From Franconibacter helveticus LMG 23732 (GTDB lineage: Bacteria > Pseudomonadota > Gammaproteobacteria > Enterobacterales > Enterobacteriaceae): a stretch of 64,000 bases of DNA. Positions within the stretch are counted from its first letter, which is position 1, and each line of letters opens with the position of its first letter. The stretch spans positions 124,001 through 188,000 of the forward strand of contig NZ_AWFX01000009.1 of the NCBI RefSeq assembly GCF_000463115.2, in the 5' to 3' direction. Positions 1-9,667 of this stretch are shown here, in pieces. The translations under genes were made by a program, and so were the position numbers. Under the pieces are notes generated by a model that ran no database searches, was not told the origin of the DNA, and saw only the letters and a list, made by a program, of their open reading frames with translations.

Positions 1-393
1 CAGCCGGTGGAGGTGGCGCAGCCGGTTAGCCTGAAGGGGAGCGAGCCCCCGTGGCAGGCCATTTGCGACGTGGCGGATATCCCGCCGCAGGCGGGCATCG
101 GCGCGCGGCTTGGCGAAATGCAGATTGCGCTCTTTCGCGTAGGCGAGCAGATTTACGCGCTCGATAACCTGGAGCCAGGCAGCGAGGCGAACGTGCTTTC
201 GCGCGGCATACTCGGCGATGCGGCGGGCGAGCCGGTGGTCATCAGCCCGCTCTACAAGCAGCGCATCCGCCTGCGCGACGGGCGGGGTGTTGAAAACGAA
301 GCGGTGTGCGTACGCGCCTGGCCGGTGAAGGTGGAGGCGGGCAAAGTGCTGGTCGGCAACCTGGCGCTGATGGCGCGCGCGGAGGCGTCATGA
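1..393 (+). CDS. NirD-like domain of assimilatory nitrite reductase (5' end outside window)
   Basis: The reading frame is open from base 1, so the gene starts upstream. The visible ~130 residues look like the NirD (Rieske_2) domain: a small beta-rich Rieske fold without the usual Cys/His iron-sulfur ligands, as in NADH-dependent nitrite reductase small subunits. It would support reduction of nitrite to ammonium in the cytoplasm. The stop overlaps the nasA start by four bases (ATGA), so the two are translationally coupled. The residues before the domain read like a Pro/Val-rich linker with no obvious start and ribosome site. That suggests the C-terminal part of a fused NirB-NirD protein, as in the nas clusters of Klebsiella and Enterobacter, rather than a free NirD. 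The fusion cannot be proved from this window. Confidence 0.8.
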   Translation, partial: QPVEVAQPVSLKGSEPPWQAICDVADIPPQAGIGARLGEMQIALFRVGEQIYALDNLEPGSEANVLSRGILGDAAGEPVVISPLYKQRIRLRDGRGVENEAVCVRAWPVKVEAGKVLVGNLALMARAEAS

Positions 394-3032
394 ACACGGT
401 GCGCACCACCTGTCCGTACTGCGGCGTCGGCTGCGGAGTGATTGCGCAGCGCGACGCACACGGCGCGGTGACCGTGCGCGGCGATGCGCGGCATCCGGCG
501 AACGTCGGGCGGCTGTGCGTAAAAGGCGCGGCGCTTGGCGAAACCACCGGGCTTGCCGGGCGGCTGCTTTATCCGGAAATCAACGGCGAGCGGGCATGCT
601 GGGATAGCGCGCTGGATGAAGCGGGAGCGCGGCTTCGCGCCATTATCGACCAGCACGGCCCGCAGGCCGTGGCGTTTTACGCCTCCGGCCAGCTGCTGAC
701 CGAGGATTATTATGCCGCTAACAAGCTAATGAAAGGGTTTATCGGCGCGGCGAATATCGACACCAACTCCCGGCTTTGCATGTCTTCCGCCGTGGTGGGC
801 TACAAGCGGGCCTTTGGCGCTGACGCCGTGCCGTGCAGCTATGAAGATATTGAGCAAACGGATCTGCTCATTCTGGTCGGCTCGAACGCCGCCTGGGCGC
901 ACCCGGTGCTTTACCAGCGTATTGCGGCGGCAAAGCAGGCGCGTCCTGAAATGAAAGTGGTGGTGATTGACCCAAGACGCACCGCCACCTGCGATATCGC
1001 CGATGCGCACCTTGCGCTTGCGCCCGGCAGCGACGCCGGGCTGTTCGTCGGCCTGCTGAACCGGCTTGCGCATAAGCAAGGCGACCGTTTTGATGGCGAA
1101 GAGGCGGCTTATGCCGCCGCCCGCGACTGGCCGGTCGAGCGCGTTGCGGCATTCTGCGGGCTGGCCGCTGAAGAGCTTGAACGCTTTTATGATGACTTTC
1201 TGAGCGCGCCGCGCGTTATGACGCTCTACACCATGGGGGTCAATCAATCCTCCAGCGGCAGCGATAAGTGTAACGCCATCATCAATGTTCACCTCGCCAG
1301 CGGCAAAATCGGTCTTCCCGGCTGCGGGCCTTTTTCGCTGACCGGTCAACCTAACGCCATGGGCGGGCGAGAAGTGGGCGGCCTGGCTAACCAGCTCGCC
1401 TGCCACATGGGGTTTGAGCCAGCCGACATCGCCCGGCTCGGGCGCTTCTGGGGCAGCGAGCGCATCGCGCAAACCCCCGGGCTGATGGCGGTAGAGTTAT
1501 TCGACGCCATCGGGCGCGGCGAGGTGAAAGCCCTGTGGGTGATGGGCACTAACCCGGCGGTTTCGCTGCCGGACAGCGACCGGGTTAAAGCGGCGCTGGC
1601 GGCTTGTCCGCTGGTGATCGTTTCCGAGGTTGCGGCGCAGACAGACACCAGCCGCTATGCGCATATCCGCTTTCCGGCGCTGGCCTGGGGCGAGAAAAAC
1701 GGCACCGTCACCAACTCCGAACGGCGTATTTCCCGCCAGCGGCCGTTTATGCCGGCGCCTGGCGAAGCGCGCGGCGACTGGTGGATAATTTCACAGCTGG
1801 CGCAGCGGCTCGGCTATGGCGACGCTTTTCGCTGGCCGCATCCGCATGCGGTTTTTTGCGAGCATGCGGCGCTTTCGGGCTATGAAAACGACGGCGCGAG
1901 GGCGTTTGATATCAGCGGGCTTGCCGCGCTTTCACGTGAGGAATATGACGCGCTTGAGCCGGTGCAGTGGCCGGTAAACGCCGGCAGCCCACGCGGCACG
2001 ACGAGGCTGCTGGCGCAGGGGAGCGGCTGGCGGCAGGAGGGGAAATTACACATGGCGGCGGTCAAACCGCAACTGCCGCAGGCGCGGGTTAACGCACATT
2101 ACCCGTTGCTGCTTAATACCGGGCGCATTCGCGACCAGTGGCACACCATGACGCGCACCGGTTATGTGCCGCGCCTGATGCAGCATATCCCGTTACCGCA
2201 GCTGGATATTCATCCCGACGACGCAACCCGTTATGGGCTTATTGCCGGGGCGCTGGCGAGGGTGCATTCGCCGCTCGGCTGGATGGTGGCGCGGGTGAAT
2301 CTCACAACGGCGCAGAGGCCAGGCACGTTGTTTGCGCCAATGCACTGGAACGACTGCTTCGCCCGCCAGGGGCGGGTTAACGCGCTGGTGGCGCCGGTGG
2401 TGGACCCGCATTCGGGGCAGCCGGAGAGCAAGCAAACGGCGGTGCGTGTTGAAGGCTGGCGCGCTGCATGGCAGGGCGAAATATTCAGCCGTGAAGCGCT
2501 AACGCTGCCAACGGAGATGGTCTGGTGGCGGCAGGCGGCAGGCGCGCTTCAACATTATCTTTTCGCCACCGACAGCCAGGCGCCGGAGTGGGCGGCCGGG
2601 CTATGCCGCGTGCGCGGCTGGCAGGTTCAGTACGCGCGCGGCGAAAGGTTTGCCCATTTTCTGGCGTGGCGCGAAGGTGAGCTGCAACTGGCTTTTTTCG
2701 GCGGCGAAACGGCGCCGAAGATTCAGCGGGAGGCGTTGCTCGCTGCCTTCGTGACGCCTCCCGCTGACGCGCAGGCGCGCCATGCGCTGCTTGGCGCAAA
2801 CGCGCCCGGCAATCAGGCGCAGGCGGGGCGCACCGTCTGTAGCTGCTTTAGCGTAGGGGAAAACAGCATACGCGCCGCCATTGCCGACGGCTGCGCCAGC
2901 GCCGCTGCGCTCGGCGAAAAGCTGCGCTGCGGCACTAACTGCGGTTCCTGCGTGCCGGAACTGAAAGCCTTACTGGCCGAAGCGGCCCACCAGCCCGGTG
3001 GCGGCGAGCGCGTGCCCCTTAAGCTTCTCTAA
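390..3032 (+). CDS. nasA: Assimilatory nitrate reductase catalytic subunit NasA
   Basis: 880-residue cytoplasmic molybdopterin enzyme reducing nitrate to nitrite for nitrogen assimilation. Residues 8-46 carry the [4Fe-4S] signature (Cys8, Cys11, Cys15, Cys43). The central part is a bis-MGD oxidoreductase domain with the typical GVNQSSSG and GTNPAVSLPDSD stretches, followed by a molydopterin-dinucleotide-binding domain. The last ~65 residues add a BFD-like [2Fe-2S] domain (CSC, then CGTNCGSC), as in Klebsiella NasA. The ATG at 390 overlaps the preceding stop and gives a start right before the iron-sulfur motif; the frame is open further upstream but has no better start. It is the last gene of the operon. 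Its 3' end overlaps the convergent PEBP gene by 63 bases. Regulation by nitrate and nitrogen limitation is expected from the family, but the promoter is outside the window. Confidence 0.95.
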   Translation: MNTVRTTCPYCGVGCGVIAQRDAHGAVTVRGDARHPANVGRLCVKGAALGETTGLAGRLLYPEINGERACWDSALDEAGARLRAIIDQHGPQAVAFYASGQLLTEDYYAANKLMKGFIGAANIDTNSRLCMSSAVVGYKRAFGADAVPCSYEDIEQTDLLILVGSNAAWAHPVLYQRIAAAKQARPEMKVVVIDPRRTATCDIADAHLALAPGSDAGLFVGLLNRLAHKQGDRFDGEEAAYAAARDWPVERVAAFCGLAAEELERFYDDFLSAPRVMTLYTMGVNQSSSGSDKCNAIINVHLASGKIGLPGCGPFSLTGQPNAMGGREVGGLANQLACHMGFEPADIARLGRFWGSERIAQTPGLMAVELFDAIGRGEVKALWVMGTNPAVSLPDSDRVKAALAACPLVIVSEVAAQTDTSRYAHIRFPALAWGEKNGTVTNSERRISRQRPFMPAPGEARGDWWIISQLAQRLGYGDAFRWPHPHAVFCEHAALSGYENDGARAFDISGLAALSREEYDALEPVQWPVNAGSPRGTTRLLAQGSGWRQEGKLHMAAVKPQLPQARVNAHYPLLLNTGRIRDQWHTMTRTGYVPRLMQHIPLPQLDIHPDDATRYGLIAGALARVHSPLGWMVARVNLTTAQRPGTLFAPMHWNDCFARQGRVNALVAPVVDPHSGQPESKQTAVRVEGWRAAWQGEIFSREALTLPTEMVWWRQAAGALQHYLFATDSQAPEWAAGLCRVRGWQVQYARGERFAHFLAWREGELQLAFFGGETAPKIQREALLAAFVTPPADAQARHALLGANAPGNQAQAGRTVCSCFSVGENSIRAAIADGCASAAALGEKLRCGTNCGSCVPELKALLAEAAHQPGGGERVPLKLL

Positions 3033-3524
3033 CAGCGCTTCGCGGGTCAGCCCTGCCGGCAGGCCAGGCTCAAGGTCGGTTGCTATCAGCGTGAAATTAT
3101 AATGGTGCGCGCCGCTGCCGGTGGGAGGGCAGGGGCCATACCAGGCGGCGGTGCCGGGGCTGTTTTTGCCGCCGGTAAAGCCTTTAGCGTCACGCAGGTC
3201 GTTCGCCGCGAAGCCGGTTGCGGTCGGCGGAATGTTGTAAGCCACCAGATGGGTAACGCCAAGGCCTTTCGCTCCTTCCGGGTCAAAGACAATCAGCGCG
3301 TAGCTTTTGGTGCCCTGGGGCGCATTGCTCCAGACCAGCGGCGGCGATTGATTTTCGCCGGTGCAGTTAGGGTTATCTTTGGCGTTGCCCGCATACTTTT
3401 TTTCCATCATGGCGTTATCGGCAACAGCCGGAGACTGCAACATAAAAATGCCTTCCGCACAGGCGGCGGAGGCATACAGCGCAGCGGCGCAGGTCAATGC
3501 GGACAGCAGCAGCCTTTTCATCAT
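2970..3524 (-). CDS. YbhB/YbcL-type PEBP family protein, exported
   Basis: 184 residues. The N-terminus has Met-Met-Lys-Arg followed by a hydrophobic stretch and an Ala-x-Ala type site (SAACAEG), a clear Sec signal peptide. The mature part has the phosphatidylethanolamine-binding-protein fold marks: a DPEG segment, the THLVAYNIPP strand and the GPCPPTGSGAHHYNF loop. This bacterial PEBP/Raf-kinase-inhibitor-like family has no firmly established function. It probably sits in the periplasm. The gene is convergent with nasA and shares 63 bases with it. Two consecutive ATG codons make the exact start uncertain by one residue. Confidence 0.88.
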   Translation of the reverse strand: MMKRLLLSALTCAAALYASAACAEGIFMLQSPAVADNAMMEKKYAGNAKDNPNCTGENQSPPLVWSNAPQGTKSYALIVFDPEGAKGLGVTHLVAYNIPPTATGFAANDLRDAKGFTGGKNSPGTAAWYGPCPPTGSGAHHYNFTLIATDLEPGLPAGLTREALLEKLKGHALAATGLVGRFGQ

Positions 3525-3663
3525 CGGTTTCTCGCACAGGGTGGGTGAGTTAAGCGTAGCGCAGGAGGTTAAAAACGCCTGAGGATAATCCTGAAATCGC
3601 GCTTTAACCGCCCGCTTTCTGGTGCGAACGGGTGAGGGCGCTTAGCGCGCGGGAGCGGTATGT

Positions 3664-3726
3664 TATACTGTGCCGATGTTTTATTTTCCCGGTTATCCGG
3701 TCTGAGAGCTGTCGCCGCCTGTCGTT
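3664..3726 (+). promoter_or_regulatory. Probable ychO promoter and leader
   Basis: A TTATACTG stretch just before position 3670 resembles a sigma-70 -10 box, about 60 bases before the ychO start. I see no convincing -35 box and no known operator in the 3525-3726 gap. Confidence 0.35.
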
Positions 3727-5142
3727 ATGCTGTTGTTACGTCAATCTGCTGTCTCATCTGTTGTGTTGCTTGCGCTCCTCTCCGGGGGCGGGGCTGTCGG
3801 TGCGCCATCAGGCTATATGCAAAAAGCGCAAAACCCCTTCGATAATAACGCGGATAATCTGCCCGACCTTGGCATGGCGCCGGAAGGCGACGCCACGGCG
3901 CGCCATATCGCCACCGTCGCCAAAGCGTTTGGCGAGGCGAGCCAGACCGAAAGCGATCTGGCGCCCGGCCAGCAGGCGCGGCAGTTCGCTTTTACCCGTC
4001 TGCGCGACGCCATCAGCGAGCAGGTGACCAGCGAGGCAGAATCGCTGCTTTCGCCGCTCGGCACCGCCAACATTGACTTACTGGTGGACGAGCACGGCAA
4101 CTTCAACGGCAGCAGCGGTTCGCTCTTTACCCCCTGGCAGGACAACAACCGCTACCTGACGTGGACGCAGCTTGGCGTAAGCGAGCGCAGCGACGGCCTG
4201 GTGGGCAACGCCGGCGTCGGCCAGCGCTGGGTGGCGGGCGACTGGTTGCTTGGCTACAACACCTTTTATGACAGCCTGCTGGAAGAGAACCTCCAGCGCG
4301 CCGGTTTCGGCGCCGAAGCCTGGGGCGAGTACCTGCGGCTTTCGGCCAATTATTATCAGCCGCTCAGCGGCTGGCGCGAGGGCGAAAGCGAAACGCAGGA
4401 ACAGCGGCTGGCAAGAGGTTATGACGTGACGGCGCAGGCCTGGCTGCCTTTTTACCGGCACATCAATACCAGCCTTAGCCTTGAGCAATACTTCGGCGAC
4501 CGGGTCGATCTTTTCGACAGCGGCACCGGTTACCACAACCCGGTGGCGGTAAAAGTCGGGTTGAGTTACACGCCGGTGCCCCTCGTGACCGTCAGCGCGC
4601 AGCACAAGCAGGGAGAGAGCGGCGAGAGCCAGAACAACCTGGGGCTGCGGGTGAATTACCGTTTTGGCGTGCCGCTCGGCAAGCAGCTTTCGGCGGCGGA
4701 AGTGGCGACCACCAGTTCGCTGCGCGGCAGCCGTTACGACCGGGTGGAGCGCAGCGGCGCGCCAGTGGTGGAGTTTCGCCAGCGTAAAACGCTTTCTGTT
4801 TTTCTCGCCACGCCGCCGTGGGACCTGAACCCCGGCGAGACGGTGGCGCTGAAGTTGCAGGTGCGCAGCCTGCACGGGATCCGCCAGCTCTCCTGGCAGG
4901 GAGATACCCAGGCGTTGAGTCTGACGCCGCCGCTGAACGGCCGCAGCGCCGACGGCTGGAGTATTATCATGCCCGCCTGGGACAGCACGCCCGGCGCCAG
5001 CAATAGCTGGCGGCTTTCAGTCACGGTGGAGGATGAGCGCGGCCAGCGTGTGACCTCTAACTGGATAACCCTGCGCCTGACCGAGCCGGTGCAGGCGCTG
5101 CCGCAGGACGACCCGCGCTACAATTTGCTGCCGGAAAATTAG
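3727..5142 (+). CDS. ychO: YchO, inverse-autotransporter beta-domain protein
   Basis: 471 residues, close to E. coli YchO (464). A hydrophobic signal sequence ends near residue 26 (GAVGAPSG). Residues ~80-320 form the inverse autotransporter/invasin-intimin beta-barrel domain, with typical strands ([40 protein letters not shown]). A short Ig-like C-terminal part follows, without the long repeat passenger of true invasins. It is predicted to sit in the outer membrane. The position next to narL is the same as in E. coli. The stop overlaps the 3' end of convergent narL by four bases. Its role is not established; adhesion is inferred from the family. Confidence 0.9.
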   Translation: MLLLRQSAVSSVVLLALLSGGGAVGAPSGYMQKAQNPFDNNADNLPDLGMAPEGDATARHIATVAKAFGEASQTESDLAPGQQARQFAFTRLRDAISEQVTSEAESLLSPLGTANIDLLVDEHGNFNGSSGSLFTPWQDNNRYLTWTQLGVSERSDGLVGNAGVGQRWVAGDWLLGYNTFYDSLLEENLQRAGFGAEAWGEYLRLSANYYQPLSGWREGESETQEQRLARGYDVTAQAWLPFYRHINTSLSLEQYFGDRVDLFDSGTGYHNPVAVKVGLSYTPVPLVTVSAQHKQGESGESQNNLGLRVNYRFGVPLGKQLSAAEVATTSSLRGSRYDRVERSGAPVVEFRQRKTLSVFLATPPWDLNPGETVALKLQVRSLHGIRQLSWQGDTQALSLTPPLNGRSADGWSIIMPAWDSTPGASNSWRLSVTVEDERGQRVTSNWITLRLTEPVQALPQDDPRYNLLPEN

Positions 5143-5789
5143 AACACGCGTTCCTGATGCACCCAGACTGCCGCTTCCACGCGCGATTTAAGCTTCATCT
5201 TTTTCAGCAGGTGCTTCACATGCACTTTCACCGTGCTTTCGGTGATATCAAGCTTGCGGGCGATCATCTTATTAGGCAGCCCCTGGGCGATGAGTTTTAA
5301 GATATCGCGCTCGCGCGGCGTAAGCTGCGACACGTCGCGCTCGGAGGTGGCGCGGCTTGCGCGCAGGCTCGCCGCCAGCACCGGCGTGAGCGCTTCGCTC
5401 AGCACCATTTCGCCTGCCGCCGCTTGCTGTAACGCCCGCAGCAGCTCTTCCGGCTCCATGTCTTTCAGCAGGTAGCCATCCGCGCCGCGCTTGAGCGCCG
5501 TCACCACGTCCTCTTCATGATTCGAAACGCTAAAGACGACCACGCGGCCGGAAAGGGCTTTTTCACGCAGCTTGTCCAGCGTTTCCAGACCATTCATGCC
5601 GGGCATGTTGAGATCGAGCAGGATAAGGTCCGGATCTAACGCCTCGGCCATGTCGATACCCTGTTCGCCGTTGCCGGCTTCGCCGACAACCGTAATGCCT
5701 GGCGCCATGCTGATAAGTTGCTTAACGCCGGTGCGCAGCATGGGATGATCGTCAATCAGCAGGATGGTGGCGGGTTCCGGGTTACTCAT
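5139..5789 (-). CDS. narL: Nitrate/nitrite response regulator NarL
   Basis: 216 residues, the same length as E. coli NarL. The receiver domain has the acidic pair Asp13-Asp14, the phosphorylation site Asp59 ([10 protein letters not shown]) and the conserved lysine in YLLKD. The C-terminal LuxR/FixJ helix-turn-helix runs from LTPRERDIL to [11 protein letters not shown]. NarL~P activates narG and narK and represses fermentation genes. The ATG at 5789 was chosen because it has AAGGAGA nine bases upstream and matches the known N-terminus. It overlaps the end of narX by eight bases, so the pair is one transcript read away from narK. Confidence 0.97.
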   Translation of the reverse strand: MSNPEPATILLIDDHPMLRTGVKQLISMAPGITVVGEAGNGEQGIDMAEALDPDLILLDLNMPGMNGLETLDKLREKALSGRVVVFSVSNHEEDVVTALKRGADGYLLKDMEPEELLRALQQAAAGEMVLSEALTPVLAASLRASRATSERDVSQLTPRERDILKLIAQGLPNKMIARKLDITESTVKVHVKHLLKKMKLKSRVEAAVWVHQERVF

Positions 5790-7575
5790 GGAGTTCTCCT
5801 TGTACAGATAAAAGGGGCGCATCGGGAATAAAGGTCACCACCACTTCGGTGCCGCCTGTCTCCCGCCGCCGGATCTGACAGTCACCGCGCAAACTCTGCG
5901 CGCGGTCACGCATAATAATCAGGCCATAGTGGTTGCTGCGCTCGGCGTTGTCGGGCAGACCGCAGCCGTTGTCTTTCACCGCCAGGCGCACCTGCTTGCC
6001 CTGCAACGCGACGATGACGGTCAGCGCGCTGGCCCCGGCGTGCTTGAAGGCGTTATTGAGCGCTTCACGGGCAATCTGCACCAGGTGAATGGCCTGATGT
6101 GAAGGCACAAGACGCGGCGGCAACTGGTAGTCAAGCTCAACCGGGAAGCCAAGACGCGCGCTAAACTCCTGACAGCTTGCCTCCAGCGCCGCCTTCAGGC
6201 CCGGTTCGGTAAGCTTAAGACGAAACGTGGTCAGCAGCTCGCGAAGCTGGCGCCAGGAGGTGTTGAGTTCATTGCGGATCTGGCTGAGAAGATCGCGGCT
6301 CGCCTCGGGCAGCGCGTCGCCCTGCATTTGCAGACAGCTTACCTGCATCTTCATGCAGGAGAGCGACTGGGCGATAGAATCATGAAGCTCGCGCGCGATG
6401 GCGGCGCGCTCTTCCAGCAACATCAGCTGCTGTTTGCGTTCCTGCTGGCGTTCCAGTGCGAGCGTAGCGGTAAGCTGCTCGGTGAGCGTATCAATCATCT
6501 GTTGCTGGTCGTGGCTTAAATGGCAGCCCGGCGGCAGCTTCGCCAGCAGCAGGCCGTACTGGGTATGGCTGTCTGCAAGGCGCCACTTCAGGGTCGTTTG
6601 CGTTTCGCCCGCTGGCTCGCGGCGCGGGCACAGCGTGCAGCCTTTTTCCGCACAGCGCTCGTCCGGCTGCCAGAGAAACTCCTGGTAGTGCTCCTCGTCA
6701 TCCACTTCATAAACCCGCAGCGCGATGTCATGCAGCAGGGTGAGCTGTTGCAGATCGTTAAGCACCGGCGCCAGTCTTTCGCACAGCGGCGCGCTGGAGT
6801 GAAGGCGGCGGTTCGCCTGCCAGAGAAACGCGAGGATCTGGTTTTTATGCTCAAGCCCGGCGGTTTTTTCTTTTACGCGCGCCTCCAGCACCGCGTAGCT
6901 TTCCGCAAGCTCCGCCGACATGCTGTTGAGCGCCTGGCCAAGCGTCGCCATTTCGTCGCGCCCGGTGATTTGCACGCGCTGGGTGAAATCGCGCTGGCCA
7001 GCCGCCTGCGCCATCGACAGCAGCGCGCGCCAGGGGCGCAACAGCCGTTTTCGCAGCCAAATCAGGGTGAAAACCAGCAGTAGCCCGGTCAGCAGCGCCA
7101 TGGCGCGCTGGAGCCAGACCACTCGCTCAATACGCAGCTCGGTTGTGTGATCGAAGGCAGTGACAAGGCGGTCTATCTGGCTGACGAACTGCCCGACGGC
7201 AGCGTTCACTTCCTGCGGCGCAGAGGCCGCGCGCAAGGCGGGGGAGAGATCGCCGCGCCAGTAGGCCTGAATTGCCCGCAACTGCGGCTGCTGGCCGTCG
7301 CGCGCGGCGGCGCGCTCAAGCTCCGGGCTCCAGGCGGTACGCGCCATTTCGTCGAGCAGCGGCGCGTCGTCCGCATCCAGCGGCACGCTGGCAAGCAGCC
7401 GGTAACTTTGCATACGCAGGGAGCCTGCTTTGTTAATGGCGTGCGCATTGCCCTGAATGCCCTGCGCCAGCCAGCCTGCAACGCCCATGCCCGCTACGCC
7501 AAGCCCGGCGAGCAGAAAGACAATCAGCGCCAGCTGATTGACCAGGGTAAGCGGAGAAAAGAGGCGTTTTAGCAT
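5782..7575 (-). CDS. narX: Nitrate/nitrite sensor kinase NarX
   Basis: 597-residue inner-membrane sensor (E. coli 598). Transmembrane helix 1 covers residues ~14-37. It is followed by the nitrate-binding P-box region ([16 protein letters not shown]), a periplasmic four-helix sensor, a second transmembrane helix ([14 protein letters not shown]), a HAMP linker and a central Cys-rich module (CAEKGCTLC). The HisKA_3 dimerisation domain has the phosphoacceptor His in [12 protein letters not shown], and a GHKL ATPase follows (KDNGCGL). It phosphorylates NarL in response to nitrate. The start MLKRLF gives the family length; the frame is open 24 codons further upstream, but that part resembles promoter DNA. 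Confidence 0.96.
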   Translation of the reverse strand: MLKRLFSPLTLVNQLALIVFLLAGLGVAGMGVAGWLAQGIQGNAHAINKAGSLRMQSYRLLASVPLDADDAPLLDEMARTAWSPELERAAARDGQQPQLRAIQAYWRGDLSPALRAASAPQEVNAAVGQFVSQIDRLVTAFDHTTELRIERVVWLQRAMALLTGLLLVFTLIWLRKRLLRPWRALLSMAQAAGQRDFTQRVQITGRDEMATLGQALNSMSAELAESYAVLEARVKEKTAGLEHKNQILAFLWQANRRLHSSAPLCERLAPVLNDLQQLTLLHDIALRVYEVDDEEHYQEFLWQPDERCAEKGCTLCPRREPAGETQTTLKWRLADSHTQYGLLLAKLPPGCHLSHDQQQMIDTLTEQLTATLALERQQERKQQLMLLEERAAIARELHDSIAQSLSCMKMQVSCLQMQGDALPEASRDLLSQIRNELNTSWRQLRELLTTFRLKLTEPGLKAALEASCQEFSARLGFPVELDYQLPPRLVPSHQAIHLVQIAREALNNAFKHAGASALTVIVALQGKQVRLAVKDNGCGLPDNAERSNHYGLIIMRDRAQSLRGDCQIRRRETGGTEVVVTFIPDAPLLSVQGELHE

Positions 7576-7884
7576 GCGCGAAGCGTCCTGAATGGCGATA
7601 AATACGACAGGGAAACTATTGTCTGGTATCCCCCGGAGTATACCCATACCTCTAAGGGATTACTCCTTTATTGCCATGAGCCGGAGGAAAAGGGGCAGGT
7701 CGGAACAGGGGAAGCGCAGCGGAGTGAAAAACCACACTTTTTTTGCCTGTTCAGGCTACTCACTTAGGGGCATGGTTAATTTTTTATCGATTTACGGCGT
7801 GAATATCCATTGATTTACATCAACTTACGCGACGCGCTAACGCCTAAGGTGGCGGGGAGTTTATCCCCAACATTTGAGGTGTCT
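7576..7884. promoter_or_regulatory. Divergent narX/narK control region
   Basis: 309 bases between the divergent narX and narK starts. Around 7642-7665 there are heptamers of the NarL type (TACCCAT, TACCTCT and TACTCCT; consensus TACYNMT), partly arranged as an inverted repeat with AGGGATTA. Another TACTCAC lies near 7758. The FNR site is listed separately. No gene is seen here. The heptamer calls are pattern matches and individually weak. Confidence 0.6.
7810..7823 (+). promoter_or_regulatory. FNR site upstream of narK
   Basis: TTGATTTACATCAA matches the FNR consensus TTGAT-N4-ATCAA at all ten positions. It lies 61 bases before the narK start, which would put it at the usual class II position near -41 of the narK promoter and make narK expression anaerobic. 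Confidence 0.9.
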
Positions 7885-9276
7885 ATGAGTCACTCTTCCG
7901 TCCCGGAACGGGCTTCCGGCGCGTTGTTAACCGACTGGCGGCCCGAGGACAGCACATTCTGGGAACGCCAGGGGCATCGCACGGCGCGTCGCAATCTCTG
8001 GATTTCTGTGCCTTGCCTGCTGCTCGCGTTTTGCGTCTGGATGCTGTTCAGCGCCGTCGCGGTGAACCTGAACAAAGTCGGCTTTCAGTTTACAACCGAC
8101 CAGCTCTTTATGTTGACGGCGCTGCCTTCAGTTTCCGGCGCGCTGCTGCGCGTACCGTATGCGTTTATGGTGCCGGTTTTCGGCGGCCGCCGCTGGACGG
8201 CGTTCAGCACCGGTATTTTGATTATTCCCTGCCTGTGGCTCGGCTTTGTGGTGCAGGATCCGACCACGCCCTTCAGCACGTTTATTATTATCGCGCTGCT
8301 GTGCGGCTTCGCAGGGGCTAACTTCGCTTCCAGCATGGCTAACATCAGCTTTTTCTTTCCAAAGCAAAAGCAGGGCGGGGCGCTGGGTATTAACGGCGGT
8401 CTGGGTAACCTTGGCGTAAGCGTAATGCAGCTGGTGGCGCCGCTTGCGGTTTCGCTCTCTATGTTTGCGGTATTTGGCGGCACGGGCGTCCAGCAGGATA
8501 ACGGCACAATGCTGTATCTGGAAAACGCGGCGTGGGTCTGGGTGGCGCCGCTTGCGATTTTCACCGTGGCGGCCTGGTTCGGCATGAACGATCTCGCTAC
8601 GTCTAAAGCCTCGTTGCGTGAACAGCTGCCGGTACTCAAGCGCGGTCATTTGTGGATCATGAGCTTGCTTTACCTGGCGACCTTCGGCTCTTTTATCGGC
8701 TTTTCCGCGGGCTTCGCTATGCTCTCGAAAACCCAGTTTCCCCAAGTGGACATCATGCACTTCGCCTTCTTCGGGCCGCTGGTAGGCGCGCTTGCCCGTT
8801 CGGCGGGCGGGGCGATTTCCGACCGTCTTGGGGGAACGCGGGTAACGCTTGTGAACTTTATTCTGATGGCGGTCTTCAGCGCGCTGCTGTTTCTTACGCT
8901 GCCTGCGGGTGGCGAAGGCGGCAATTTCATCGCCTTCTTCGGCGTCTTCCTGCTGCTCTTTTTGACCGCAGGGCTTGGCAGCGGCTCTACTTTCCAGATG
9001 ATCTCGGTTATTTTCCGCAAGCTAACCATGGACCGCGTGAAAGCGCAGGGCGGTACCGAGGAACAGGCGCTGCGCGAAGCGGCAACCGACACGGCGGCGG
9101 CGCTTGGGTTCATCTCCGCCATTGGCGCTATCGGCGGTTTCTTTATCCCGAAAGCGTTCGGCACCTCGCTGGCGCTGACCGGCTCGCCAGCGGGCGCGAT
9201 GAAAGTCTTCTTTGTGTTTTATGTGGTATGCGTTGTGGTGACCTGGGCCATTTATGGTCGTAAGTCGTCACGCTAA
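7885..9276 (+). CDS. narK: Nitrate/nitrite antiporter NarK
   Basis: 463 residues, identical in length to E. coli NarK. It is a twelve-helix major-facilitator transporter of the inner membrane that imports nitrate and exports nitrite. The nitrate-signature glycine-rich segments are present (GFAGANFASSMANISFFFPK and the GLGSGSTFQM helix), as is the conserved arginine in LLRVPYAF. The ATG at 7885 was chosen because it follows GAGGTGTCT and gives the family length; the frame is open 25 codons further upstream across the FNR promoter. It is monocistronic, with its own terminator downstream. Confidence 0.97.
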   Translation: MSHSSVPERASGALLTDWRPEDSTFWERQGHRTARRNLWISVPCLLLAFCVWMLFSAVAVNLNKVGFQFTTDQLFMLTALPSVSGALLRVPYAFMVPVFGGRRWTAFSTGILIIPCLWLGFVVQDPTTPFSTFIIIALLCGFAGANFASSMANISFFFPKQKQGGALGINGGLGNLGVSVMQLVAPLAVSLSMFAVFGGTGVQQDNGTMLYLENAAWVWVAPLAIFTVAAWFGMNDLATSKASLREQLPVLKRGHLWIMSLLYLATFGSFIGFSAGFAMLSKTQFPQVDIMHFAFFGPLVGALARSAGGAISDRLGGTRVTLVNFILMAVFSALLFLTLPAGGEGGNFIAFFGVFLLLFLTAGLGSGSTFQMISVIFRKLTMDRVKAQGGTEEQALREAATDTAAALGFISAIGAIGGFFIPKAFGTSLALTGSPAGAMKVFFVFYVVCVVVTWAIYGRKSSR

Positions 9277-9300
9277 AAGTTAACCTTTTGGTTATCCTTT

Positions 9301-9326
9301 GCGCGGCTTCGGTCGCGCCTTTTTTT
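9301..9326 (+). terminator. Rho-independent terminator of narK
   Basis: A seven-base-pair stem GCGCGGC/GTCGCGC closed by a TTCG tetraloop, followed by seven T. Confidence 0.9.
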
Positions 9327-9667
9327 AGTGCTATTTAGTTACAACATACTAAAAAGAAACGCGTTACAGACAGCGACCTTATGTGAAGTGCATCGCAGCG
9401 GGTAGGGGATATACCACCAAATACCCCGCCGTGGCTGGAAAACGGTATATGGCGATGACATTTTCAGGAAATCCTTTTATAAACAACATGATAGTTATTT
9501 CCAGTAATTGCCACTTTGGTGGTAGCGCCGAATTTCGCACGCCTTAACCTTCCCCTCCCGCTTGATCGTTATCAATTCCGCTAACTTAGCGCGGCGTTAC
9601 CGTGCCGCCATTGCAGCAATGTCGATTTACCAGAAGGGCCTTAAGGCTCTCTACAGGAGAAACGCTG
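9327..9667 (+). promoter_or_regulatory. narG upstream control region
   Basis: The region between narK and narG holds no gene. Near 9401-9428 there is a cluster of NarL-like heptamers (TACCACC at 9412, TACCCCG at 9422, and GTAGGGG in the opposite sense), about 200 bases upstream of the likely transcription start. NarL binds there in E. coli, with DNA bending by IHF. I could not assign the IHF site. The SD CAGGAG lies just before the narG ATG. Confidence 0.55.
9562..9575 (+). promoter_or_regulatory. FNR site upstream of narGHJI
   Basis: TTGATCGTTATCAA is a perfect match to TTGAT-N4-ATCAA, 92 bases before the narG start. It should drive anaerobic expression of the operon. Confidence 0.9.

Noticed and set aside
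5139-7575. narX/narL overlap as a possible gene fusion
   Set aside because: The eight-base overlap with a good SD for narL is ordinary translational coupling as in E. coli.
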